Source: Caldilineaceae bacterium (GTDB lineage: Bacteria > Chloroflexota > Anaerolineae > Caldilineales > Caldilineaceae). From it: a stretch of 9,793 nt of DNA. Positions 1-7,044 of the stretch are shown here, one piece after another. The DNA is taken from contig JAPKMV010000084.1 of NCBI GenBank assembly GCA_026645635.1, positions 1-9,793 on the forward strand, in the 5' to 3' direction. Numbering within the stretch: position 1 is the stretch's first letter; every line of letters starts with the position of its first letter. The notes under the pieces are model-generated. The model did not search any database, had not been told where the DNA came from, and saw nothing but the letters and a program-made list of their open reading frames with translations. Both the position numbers and the translations under genes were made by a program.

Positions 1-1274
1 GCGAGCATCCGGTCGATGCGCGCCAGGATGGGGTCGCACTCCTGAACCCGTCCCTGGTTGAGCAGCAGCCAGGCCTCGGCCAGGGACAGGTCGGGAGAAT
101 TGATGATCGTCGTGCGGTCGAAGTAGCTCAGCCAGCGCTGCAGCGTAGCCCATTCTTCGCTGTTCATCAGGTCGTGCCGCCGCTGCGCCACCAACTGGAT
201 GGCATGCTGCGGGTCGCCTGCCGCCAACGCATGGTGCAGCGCCTCATCGATCATGCCGGCTTCGGCAAACCATCGACTGGCGCGGGTATGGAGGCGGGCA
301 ATCTCGTCGGGGTCAAACCGCTGCCGCAGATGGACGCGCAGCACCTGCCGGAAGAGTCGCATCAAGCGAACCCATCCGGCCTCCCCTTCCACCTCATGGA
401 CAAAGAGGTTGTTCTTGCGCAGGATCGCCGGACAATCTTGTGTTACGTCGGTTGCATCCAGCAGCGCGGCGCAGAGTGCGGGCTGGAGGTTGTCGAGGAT
501 CGCTGTCTTGAGGAGAAATTCCTGCACCGCCGGCGTTTCCTGATCCAGCACCTCGACGGTCAGATACTCCAGGATGTGGGGGGCGCCCTGCTCCAGGCGA
601 GTCAGCGCGGCGGAGACCTCGGTGCGGTCGCGCAGGTTGAGGAATGTCAACACAATACCGGCAATCCAGCCCTCGGTGGCTTCCAGCAGCCGGGTGACGG
701 TGGCGTCATCGGTCGGCGCGCCGGGCATCTGCGCCAGCAGCGTCGCCGTCTCGTCCGCAGTGAAGCGCAGCGCATTGGTGCGCACCTCGGTTAGCAGCCC
801 GTGTGCGCGGAGGCTGGTCAGCGCCAGCGGCGGGTCGCGCCGTGTGAGCAGCATCAGGCGTAAGTTGCGCGGCGGCTGCTGGACGATGCGGTTGATGAAC
901 GCCTGTGACGCGCTGTGATCGAGTGCATGATAGCCGTCCAACACGAGGATGGCTGGGCGACTGAGGCCGTGCAGTTGCGCCAGCAGATCATCTGGCGACG
1001 ACGTTTCCACTCCTGCCGGCAGCAGGGGGCGCAGCGCCGTCGCCAGGTCTGTGGAGAAGCGCGCCAGCTCACGATGGCGATCATCCAGCGTCAGCCAGGC
1101 ATGGGGCGTGTCGAGGGTTTGCAGCCAGCTTTCGACGAGCGCCGTCTTCCCGTACCCGGCGGGAGCGGCGACCAACATCACCGGGCGCAGTTCTGCCAGC
1201 AGCGCAAACAGCCGCGGGCGCATGATGAGTTTGCTCTGCTGGCGCAATCGACCTGGGTTAGGGAGGTCGATCAT
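1..1274 (-). CDS. MalT/LAL-family ATP-dependent LuxR-type transcriptional regulator, N-terminal part (runs off left edge)
   Basis: Reading the minus strand from an ATG at 1274 gives 424 codons without a stop down to the window edge. A stop lies six codons upstream, so this ATG is the first possible one. Residues 36-46 hold a Walker A loop (APAGYGKTAL), residues 109-116 a Walker B-like strand (ILVLDGYH), then LTRRDP (sensor region), an EGW motif near 201-203, and the RASRWFAEAG...EALHHALAAGD segment near 333-350 that marks the transition to the helical-repeat domain. This order is that of STAND-type MalT/LAL regulators, usually about 850-950 aa, which sense a ligand through the repeat domain and bind DNA with a C-terminal LuxR HTH; that HTH lies outside this window. 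The second acidic Walker B residue is Gly (LDG, usual LDD), which could weaken ATP hydrolysis. It starts 41 bp after the stop of the related upstream regulator, so the two are probably cotranscribed. Ligand and targets are unknown. Confidence 0.88.
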   Translation of the reverse strand, partial: MIDLPNPGRLRQQSKLIMRPRLFALLAELRPVMLVAAPAGYGKTALVESWLQTLDTPHAWLTLDDRHRELARFSTDLATALRPLLPAGVETSSPDDLLAQLHGLSRPAILVLDGYHALDHSASQAFINRIVQQPPRNLRLMLLTRRDPPLALTSLRAHGLLTEVRTNALRFTADETATLLAQMPGAPTDDATVTRLLEATEGWIAGIVLTFLNLRDRTEVSAALTRLEQGAPHILEYLTVEVLDQETPAVQEFLLKTAILDNLQPALCAALLDATDVTQDCPAILRKNNLFVHEVEGEAGWVRLMRLFRQVLRVHLRQRFDPDEIARLHTRASRWFAEAGMIDEALHHALAAGDPQHAIQLVAQRRHDLMNSEEWATLQRWLSYFDRTTIINSPDLSLAEAWLLLNQGRVQECDPILARIDRML

Positions 1275-1315
1275 GGTCGTTGTCCGAAGTCAAGCATGGT
1301 GCGTCAAACAGCCAT

Positions 1316-3610
1316 CTACACGGGCGTAAGCTGGCGCGCATAGAGGGCGGCGGCGCGCCGGTTCTTCACGTTGAGCTTGCGAAAGATGCTGATGCTGTGG
1401 CGCTTGACGGTTTCGGTCGAGATGCACAGTTGGGCGGCGATCTCCTGATTGGTCAAATGCTCACCCAGCAACTGCAACACCTCCTGCTCGCGAAAGGTCA
1501 GCAGGACGGCCAGATCGTCGGCCAGGGGAACTGTCGAACTGGCTAGCGGCGCAGCAGACGCGGAGCGGGGCGTTTCGGCGGCGATGGCCGCGCGGGCGGC
1601 GGCCACCAGCAGCGGCGCCACCCCTGTCTGCTGCAATTTCGCCAGCAGGCCATCGATGTGCATTCCCTGGTCGGCAAAGATGCGGATATTGCCGTGCGGC
1701 TCAGCCAGGCGCGCAGCCTGCACCAGCGTTTCCAGCGCGTCGGCTTCTCGACCGCGCATCTGCCAGTAGAGCGCCTTCAGCACCTGCACTTCGAGCAAGA
1801 TCTGCGCGTTGCCGACAGCGGACCAGAAGCGTTCCATGCGCTCCAGCAGTTCACCGGCCGCGCTGAGGCTTGCCGAGGTATTTTGGTGCAGATAGAGTCG
1901 GAGTAACACCAGGTGCGGCGTGTAGTGAAACTGCGTCGACAGCAACTGCATTTGCGCCGTTTCACGGAGCAGGGCGGCGGCAGTATCGACATCTCCCTGA
2001 CGCAGCGCCAGGTCTGCTTGCAGGGCTTGCAGGTAGGGCCGCATCTCCGTGATGTTGTTGGTTTCGATGTGCAGCAATTCAGCCGCCGCCACGGCATGAG
2101 CTTCCGCCGCACGCCCCTGCGCCTGGTAGGCCAACGCCAGGACACAGGCCGTTTGCACGACGAAGCGCGGCGTCAGTTGATACCGATGCGCCAGCATTGC
2201 GACCGCCAACGGCTCGATGTCGGCGAGTTCGTTGCGCCAGTAATGGACGACGGCGCGAAAGTGATGCGCGATCCCCATCGGTTCCGTCCACGGACGCCCC
2301 GCGCCGAGCTGCAGCATCGTGTCCGCCGTGGCAGCGAGCGGCGCTAGATCGCCATCGAGTCCATACAGCACGATTCTGCACGTATACCACTGCATCTGTG
2401 CGATATAGTCATCGCGGTTGATTTCTTGGGCGTAACGGTCAAGGAGGGCGTGGGCGGCTGCCTGTTCCCCGATGGCTTGACACCCGGTCACGCAGAACAA
2501 GACCGCAAATCCGCGCGCATACTCCGCGTCGCGGGGCAGTAGCGCCAGGCTGCGCTGCGTATGGGTCACCACACCGGCCATGTCCGCGCGCCAGTAGCAC
2601 AGATGACCCAACAGCGCCTTGACCTCACCTTGCAGCTTGGCAGTGGGGCGCAGCGCATCACCGGGCGTCGGTGCGTCGTCGCGGCTGTTCAGCAGCTGCG
2701 ACGCCAGTTGCACGCTGGCTTGGAGCAGCGCGACATTGTTCTGGCTGCGTGCAAACCAGGCCTGCGCCAACAGCAGATCCGGTTCACGCTCGATCTGGTG
2801 TACAGAAAACAGCCGAAGCAGACGCGATAGTTCCATCCATTGGGCGGCCTTCATGAGACCGTGTCGCACGCGCGCGAGTGCGTCGACCGCGGCCGGCAGA
2901 TCGTTGGCGGCCAGCGCATGGCGAATTGCCTCTTCCGTGAACCCTTCGGCAGCAAACCAGCGGCTGGCACGACGGTGCAGCAGCGCCACCGCGGTTTCGT
3001 CGTAATGCTCTTGAGCGTCGTCGATCGGCGCTGTGAAGACGCCGTTCGTCGTCAGCCACTGGAGGTTGGCCTGCGCCGCAGCAACATCACCCGCCTCGCT
3101 GAGCGCGGCGCACACGCGCGCCGACAGGCGTTCCAGGATGGCGCTCTGCATCAAGAACGTCTGGATCGCAGGCGGCAGGCCGGCAAAGACCTCCTCGGCC
3201 AGAAATTCGCGGGCGCGGCGCGCGCCGACCTCCATCGCGCGCGACAGCGAGGCAAAGCCCTGTTCCTGGCGCAGATACAACTGAGCAAGGCGCAGATTCG
3301 CCGCCCATCCCTCCGTATTACGCACCAGGTCATCGATCTCGCCTGCACTCAAGGGCGCGTCAAGCGATTGTTGCAGAAACTGCTGCGCTTCCACCGCCGT
3401 AAAGCACAGATCACGGCTGCGGATCTCGGTGAGACGTCCACCGGCGCGCAGACGCACCAATGGCAGCGATGGGTCGTGACGGGTGGCAATGATGAGGCGC
3501 AGCGGCGTCGGCGGCAGGCGCAGCAATTCAGTCAGCAGCTTATGCGCCGCCGGCGCGGTGACAGCCTGGAAATCGTCCAGGACGAGCACGAACTCTTGTT
3601 CGACCGTCAA
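1316..3610 (-). CDS. MalT/LAL-family LuxR-type regulator, main part lacking Walker A (disrupted gene)
   Basis: The open frame of 764 codons begins at a TTG directly after an in-frame TGA, which is not a natural gene start. Its first residues (VLVLDDF, 8-14) are already the Walker B strand. It continues with IIATRHDP, an EGW motif near 100-102, the RRASRWFAAEGFTEEAIRHALAAND segment, a long alpha-helical TPR/MalT-like region, and a canonical LuxR HTH in the last 61 residues (LTFREQEVLQLLGEHLTNQE through TVKRH and IFRKLNV). The missing N-terminus with Walker A lies just upstream in another frame (3830 to about 3610). The parts together are a MalT-like STAND regulator, but the section between Walker A and Walker B is absent. 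Without that link the ATPase cannot work; whether any shortened protein with the HTH is made is open. The intact reading frame downstream suggests the lesion is recent or is a sequence error. Confidence 0.8.
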   Translation of the reverse strand: MTVEQEFVLVLDDFQAVTAPAAHKLLTELLRLPPTPLRLIIATRHDPSLPLVRLRAGGRLTEIRSRDLCFTAVEAQQFLQQSLDAPLSAGEIDDLVRNTEGWAANLRLAQLYLRQEQGFASLSRAMEVGARRAREFLAEEVFAGLPPAIQTFLMQSAILERLSARVCAALSEAGDVAAAQANLQWLTTNGVFTAPIDDAQEHYDETAVALLHRRASRWFAAEGFTEEAIRHALAANDLPAAVDALARVRHGLMKAAQWMELSRLLRLFSVHQIEREPDLLLAQAWFARSQNNVALLQASVQLASQLLNSRDDAPTPGDALRPTAKLQGEVKALLGHLCYWRADMAGVVTHTQRSLALLPRDAEYARGFAVLFCVTGCQAIGEQAAAHALLDRYAQEINRDDYIAQMQWYTCRIVLYGLDGDLAPLAATADTMLQLGAGRPWTEPMGIAHHFRAVVHYWRNELADIEPLAVAMLAHRYQLTPRFVVQTACVLALAYQAQGRAAEAHAVAAAELLHIETNNITEMRPYLQALQADLALRQGDVDTAAALLRETAQMQLLSTQFHYTPHLVLLRLYLHQNTSASLSAAGELLERMERFWSAVGNAQILLEVQVLKALYWQMRGREADALETLVQAARLAEPHGNIRIFADQGMHIDGLLAKLQQTGVAPLLVAAARAAIAAETPRSASAAPLASSTVPLADDLAVLLTFREQEVLQLLGEHLTNQEIAAQLCISTETVKRHSISIFRKLNVKNRRAAALYARQLTPV

Positions 3611-3830
3611 AAGTCACCCAGGCAGCGGGCAGGTCGCAGCTCTCCAGCCAGTCAGCGATGAGGGTGGTCTTGCCGTAGCCGGCCGGGGCGACAATCAGCG
3701 TCAGGCTGGCGTCTTGGTCCAGCAGCCTGAGCAGCCGTGGCCGCGTGACGATGTCGGCGGCAGTGTGTGGTCGCAACGCTTGCAATGGCGAAGGATGCGT
3801 GCTGCTGTACTCGATTGCTGATGCCACCAT
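3540..3830 (-). pseudogene. N-terminal Walker A fragment of the disrupted MalT/LAL regulator
   Basis: The frame from the ATG at 3830 encodes VTRPRLLRLL, then a Walker A loop (APAGYGKTTL, residues 48-57) and ADWLESCDLPAAWVTFD, exactly the start of a MalT/LAL ATPase. After about residue 75 (near 3608) the frame turns into Arg/Pro-rich nonsense and stops at 3540, while the true continuation (EFVLVLDDFQ) sits in a different frame. In the neighbouring regulator the Walker A lysine and the Walker B aspartate are 70 residues apart; here only about 31 codons separate them, so roughly 40 or more codons were lost with a frame change. No other in-frame ATG, GTG or TTG exists between this ATG and the upstream stop near 3876. 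The ribosome binding site is weak. Confidence 0.8.
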
Positions 3831-3920
3831 AGACGTTGCCGCAGAAGGACGAAAGAGTGAGTCTACCCATTGCCATCACCCAAAGATGCTCCCCTTTTGA
3901 CTCGCAGCAGGGCAGGTAGG

Positions 3921-3937
3921 CTGTCATCCAATGACAG
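3921..3937. promoter_or_regulatory. 17-bp palindrome, candidate operator in divergent spacer
   Basis: CTGTCAT, three bases (CCA), ATGACAG: a perfect 7-bp inverted repeat in the spacer between the minus-strand regulator gene and the plus-strand small gene. It lies at the expected transcription start of the minus-strand promoter candidate and just upstream of a TTATAG (3943-3948) that could be a plus-strand -10. Size and symmetry suit a dimeric HTH protein; autoregulation by the adjacent LuxR-type regulator is only an inference. Confidence 0.4.
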
Positions 3938-3941
3938 TATC

Positions 3942-3970
3942 CTTATAGCAGAGTTTATCGGTACATCCAA
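3942..3970 (-). promoter_or_regulatory. Candidate sigma70-like promoter for the regulator pair
   Basis: On the minus strand TTGGAT (3970-3965) is followed, after exactly 17 bases, by TATAAG (3947-3942). The -10 matches the consensus in five of six positions; the -35 matches only in TTG. Transcription would start near 3936, inside the palindrome, leaving a leader of about 105 bases before the ATG at 3830. The region is more AT-rich than the surrounding coding DNA. Confidence 0.35.
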
Positions 3971-4050
3971 ACGCGATTCGTTCGCAGCGATGGGACGCGC
4001 CGCTTTTGCCGTCGATGCAATCGCTCGCCGCGCGGCAGCCTGCCCCTGCA

Positions 4051-4057
4051 AAAGGAG
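4051..4057 (+). promoter_or_regulatory. Strong Shine-Dalgarno site (AAAGGAG) of the 85-aa gene
   Basis: AAAGGAG followed by nine bases and ATG at 4067. It is one of the best ribosome binding sites in the window and fixes the start of the small plus-strand gene, supporting it as real despite its size. Confidence 0.75.
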
Positions 4058-4066
4058 TGAATTCCG

Positions 4067-4324
4067 ATGTACAGAGGAGTTGACTTTCGTTGCAGTCAAC
4101 CGGCCTACTATCGCATTTATGTGCAGGGCGCGCTGGATGCGCGCTGGCTGCACGAGTACATCGACATGCGGGTTGAGTTCATCGCCGACGCCCGCAATCA
4201 GGTGGTGACCAGGCTGGCGGGCGAACTGGCCGACCAGTCCGCCCTTATCGGTGTGTTGAGCTTGATCTGCGATCTCGGCGCCCCTGTTTTGGCGTTCGAG
4301 TGCTTGCCGTACACTACGACCTGA
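4067..4324 (+). CDS. Small conserved-looking hypothetical protein (85 aa)
   Basis: This 85-aa protein starts at an ATG with a textbook AAAGGAG site. It has no signal peptide or membrane segment and is probably cytoplasmic. The sequence reads as strand (YYRIYVQGALD), an acidic helix region (WLHEYIDMRVEF), a strand (NQVVTRLAGEL), a helix (DQSALIGVLSLICDLG) and a final strand (PVLAFECL), which suggests a compact alpha/beta fold. The phrase 'L-x-GELADQSALIGVL...DLG.PVL' resembles many small hypothetical proteins I associate with Chloroflexota; I know of no assigned function. It is the only gene in the window on the plus strand, divergent from the regulator pair and sharing a spacer with it, so it could be a regulatory target or partner of those regulators. 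That link is an inference. Confidence 0.75.
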   Translation: MYRGVDFRCSQPAYYRIYVQGALDARWLHEYIDMRVEFIADARNQVVTRLAGELADQSALIGVLSLICDLGAPVLAFECLPYTTT

Positions 4325-4354
4325 GACACTGTTTGAACAGAGACCCCAATTTGA

Positions 4355-4390
4355 CGCAGCGGCGCAGAGATGCAGAGAAACGCAGAGAAA
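4355..4390. repeat. Short degenerate GCAGAGA tandem run
   Basis: GCAGAGA occurs at 4364, 4372 and 4382 (steps of 8 and 10 bases), preceded by a related GCAGCG at 4356. It lies in the noncoding stretch just after the 85-aa gene. The look is that of dispersed intergenic repeats of many environmental bacterial genomes; genome-wide copy number cannot be judged here. Confidence 0.6.
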
Positions 4391-4404
4391 GTGGAGCCGT
4401 AGAG

Positions 4405-4472
4405 AAAAAACGATCCACAGATTTCACAGATGCACGAACCGTTCATCTGTGAAATCTGTGCAATCTGTGGAT
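4405..4472 (-). terminator. ATCTGTG-unit inverted repeat followed by six T: likely intrinsic terminator of the surface-protein operon
   Basis: The left arm (4413-4432, ATCCACAGATTTCACAGATG) pairs with 4444-4460 (17 perfect base pairs) across an 11-base loop. The right arm carries one extra ATCTGTG unit (4463-4469), so the outer part can pair alternatively. Read on the minus strand, the hairpin is followed by CG and then TTTTTT (4410-4405), the layout of a rho-independent terminator, placed 40 bp after the stop of the heparinase-like gene. It faces the end of the plus-strand 85-aa gene and may also limit read-through from that side. The unit structure suggests a dispersed repeat recruited as a terminator. 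Confidence 0.6.
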
Positions 4473-4511
4473 GATGCCCGAGTAGTCACCCTGAAATGTT
4501 GTCTGACCGGC

Positions 4512-7022
4512 TCAGTTCCCTGCTGCACCCTGCGTCACGAGGGGGAGAAACGCGCTGGCTCGCGGCTCCGCCGGCAGCACCAGCACGCCCGCCTCGTCGG
4601 CCACGGCATTCCCGCCGGCCAGAAGCGTCACAGCCACGCCTGCATCCGCCGTTGTCACCGTGGCGGTGTAGCCTGCCCCCGGCGTCAAGCCGGTGATGAT
4701 GTGCTGGCCGACGCCGACAGGCGCAGTGTAGCGCAACTGGACGAACGGTTGATCCCACTCTTCAGCGAAAAGCACGGCAGTCTGGTTCACCGCCAGCCCG
4801 ACAAAGCTGTCGTCTGTCGTGATGAGCGTGGCGGGCGTCGGCGCTGCGCCGCTGTTCGCCCCCTGGACCAGGTGCAGGAAGCGCGCCTGCGGTGCGGCCG
4901 GCGCCTCCACCATCACCCGCTGGGTCATCGGTTCATGGGTGGCTACGGTCTCCGCCACGCCGTCGTCCGCGGGATCCACCAAACGCATGGTCGCGTCCGT
5001 GGGAAGCAGCGCAGTGATGAAAAGCTGCTGCCCGCCCGCGCTGTTCATGCGCGCCTGCAAGCCGTTCACTGCCGGCGCAACGGGCAACTGCCACCAGACC
5101 CGCTTGAAGCGGTCTGCCGGCGCATCGGCGCGATCATAGACCACCACCCAATCCGGTTTGAGCCAGACCAGATCGCGGCTCGCATGGACGACGTCGGTGG
5201 CGCCTTCACTCTCCGAATTGTAGAGATTGGTGGCGTCGCCGCCGGCGTAGGTGAAATCCGGGTAGAAACTGCTGCGCAGGCGGCCGGGATCGGCGGTGGC
5301 CACGTAGTTCCACTGCGAGCCGCGGCGCCAGAGGTCGATGCGCCAGTCGTCGTCGTCCCGGTCGACCGGGCGGCTGTTTTCGATGGCCAGGGTGTTGCGA
5401 AATTCGGAGCTAGCGATGCCCTCGGCGATGTTGGCGTAGCCGGTGCGCGCCTTGGTGAGCCATTCGCCGTTGCGGTAAAGCTCGAAGTGATTGCCGTCCG
5501 CCTGCTGATGGTCGATCTGATTCCAACTCAGGGCGTAGGTCAGCCAGCTTGCAGCGGTTGACCAGTCGGTGCGGCTGAAGAGGCGCTGCATCCCGTCAGC
5601 AACATAACCCGTGGGCATGGCCGGGCGTGGGTCAGTGGGCGGTGCGCCGGCCGGGTCGAACAGCATAAAGTAAAGGATGGCCGAGCGGAAGTAGTCGGCG
5701 CCGCGCACGCGCTCCACCAGGTTGGCCGCGCCGCCGGGCGTGGTGTGCAGTTGGATCCAGCGCAGCGCGTCGAGTCGCGCCGCATTCCCGGCGAATTCGT
5801 CGTAGCGCGCCAGCGCGCCGAACGCGTCGATGAAGTCGGGCAGGAGGTAGCGCTGCGCGTCGCCGTACCACGCCGGCTGGAAGACCTGCAGGCCATTGTC
5901 GGGGTTCTCCACCGTGTCCGGGCTGATGGCGTGGAGATAGGCGGTGACAAAGTCCTGCCAGAACGGGTTGTCGTCGAGCACCACCTGCGGGCCGAGCACG
6001 TCCGGATCGGCGCGGCCCGCAGTATGCAGAGCCAGGAGGAATTGGAGCGCGTAGCTGGCAGTCTGCGGGCTGTACTCGAACCCTTCGGGCAGCAGACCGC
6101 CCCGCACGTCGCCGCGCGTTGCCGCGTCGAAGAGGTAGAGCCAGGCGCCGGTGGCGTTGGCGAGATAGCCTTGCAGCGCCGGGCTGGCGTCGGCCGGGTC
6201 GAGGGCCAGCGCCATCATGCCCAGGTTGCGCATGTGTGCGGCAAAGTAGTTGTTGCCCGCCCAGCGCACTTGCAGCCGGTCGGCGGTGAGCACCGGGTCG
6301 TTGATCACGCCCACAGGTTCGGGACGATGATAGCCGGCCTGGATGATTTCGGCGCCCCAGCGGGTGAAGACGGCGTCGATGGTCGCCTTGTCCTCTGCGG
6401 TGAGCGTGTCGTAGATCCAGTCCACGGTGAGCGGGAAAGCCTCGCCGTGCCAGCGCGGGCGGTCGGAGTCCTCGGTGAAAAAGATCGGGTCGCGGAAGGG
6501 CGGGTAGACCGCGGTCTCCGGGTCGCCGGGGCAGAAGTAGTTCCGTTCGGCGGCGGGGCCTTGGGCAGCCGCGTCCATCACGTGCATGAGCAGGGTGCGC
6601 GCCCGCTGCGCGTAGTCATCACGAGCGGCCGGCGACGGGTCGATCAGCGACATGAAGGCGAAAAGCTGCGCATAGGCTTCGGTGGGATATTCACTGTAGG
6701 CGCGCTGGCCGCAATCTTCGGCGCGGACGTGGCCGGCGTCCATGTCCGCTTTGGCGCGCGCCACCAGCGGCGCCAGGCCGTCGACATAGAGCGGGTTGGC
6801 GGCCGTGGCCCAGCCGCGCAGCCGGGTGACGTCCGCCGGGGTGAGCCACAGCCGCGGATGGGCGGCGTTCTGCGCGGCGGGGGCGGCGGCTGCTTGTGCC
6901 CCAGCCGTAGGAGAGGCCGCAGTGGCTGCTGCCTCATCCCCGTTGCTGCTGGCTGTTTCGCCGCAGGCCGCAATGATAAGCACGCAAAGAAAGATCACGA
7001 TCACATAACGCAGATGTTTCAT
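4512..7022 (-). CDS. Lipoprotein with heparinase II/III-like (polysaccharide lyase-type) features
   Basis: The chosen ATG at 7022 begins a lipoprotein signal (MKHLRYVIVIFLCVLIIAAC, lipobox IAAC, Cys20) and has AAGGTGG just upstream; a 53-codon extension to 7181 is possible but would overlap the preceding gene and bury the signal. The 836-aa product has an Ala/Thr/Ser linker to about residue 50, then HPRLWLTPADVTRLRGWA, an opening typical of alpha/alpha-toroid lyases. A probable C-terminal beta-sandwich half follows, with DHQQADGNHFELYRNGEWL (504-522; H505, H512) and TGY (527-529), like the heparinase II/III family signature. LVWLKPDWVVVYDRA follows, as in that family. The protein ends with FLPLV at 825-829 plus ten residues, the same kind of tail as in the neighbour. 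Likely role: surface-exposed cleavage of an acidic polysaccharide; substrate unknown and catalytic residues not proven. It is the last gene of the operon, 22 bp after the beta-helix gene. Confidence 0.85.
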   Translation of the reverse strand: MKHLRYVIVIFLCVLIIAACGETASSNGDEAAATAASPTAGAQAAAAPAAQNAAHPRLWLTPADVTRLRGWATAANPLYVDGLAPLVARAKADMDAGHVRAEDCGQRAYSEYPTEAYAQLFAFMSLIDPSPAARDDYAQRARTLLMHVMDAAAQGPAAERNYFCPGDPETAVYPPFRDPIFFTEDSDRPRWHGEAFPLTVDWIYDTLTAEDKATIDAVFTRWGAEIIQAGYHRPEPVGVINDPVLTADRLQVRWAGNNYFAAHMRNLGMMALALDPADASPALQGYLANATGAWLYLFDAATRGDVRGGLLPEGFEYSPQTASYALQFLLALHTAGRADPDVLGPQVVLDDNPFWQDFVTAYLHAISPDTVENPDNGLQVFQPAWYGDAQRYLLPDFIDAFGALARYDEFAGNAARLDALRWIQLHTTPGGAANLVERVRGADYFRSAILYFMLFDPAGAPPTDPRPAMPTGYVADGMQRLFSRTDWSTAASWLTYALSWNQIDHQQADGNHFELYRNGEWLTKARTGYANIAEGIASSEFRNTLAIENSRPVDRDDDDWRIDLWRRGSQWNYVATADPGRLRSSFYPDFTYAGGDATNLYNSESEGATDVVHASRDLVWLKPDWVVVYDRADAPADRFKRVWWQLPVAPAVNGLQARMNSAGGQQLFITALLPTDATMRLVDPADDGVAETVATHEPMTQRVMVEAPAAPQARFLHLVQGANSGAAPTPATLITTDDSFVGLAVNQTAVLFAEEWDQPFVQLRYTAPVGVGQHIITGLTPGAGYTATVTTADAGVAVTLLAGGNAVADEAGVLVLPAEPRASAFLPLVTQGAAGN

Positions 7023-7044
7023 GGCAGCCACCTTGTCGACTGTC

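Noticed and set aside
3600..3615. Programmed ribosomal frameshift at the TTTT of the regulator gene
   Set aside because: Slippage could join the frames but would still leave out the 40 or more residues expected between Walker A and Walker B, so a deletion explains it better.
3652..3927. Minus-strand 91-codon frame overlapping the regulator start
   Set aside because: It is the +1 shadow of the Walker A fragment, Arg/Ala/His-rich at its end and without a recognisable motif.
4355..4472. CRISPR array
   Set aside because: The units are only 7-8 bp, spacers are absent, and the second part is an inverted and not a direct repeat; no cas genes are nearby.
4449..5561. Plus-strand open frame of 370 codons and the 273-codon frame at 2840-3661
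   Set aside because: Both are GC-driven shadows antisense to well-supported minus-strand genes, with Arg/His/Gln-rich sequence lacking hydrophobic core patterns.
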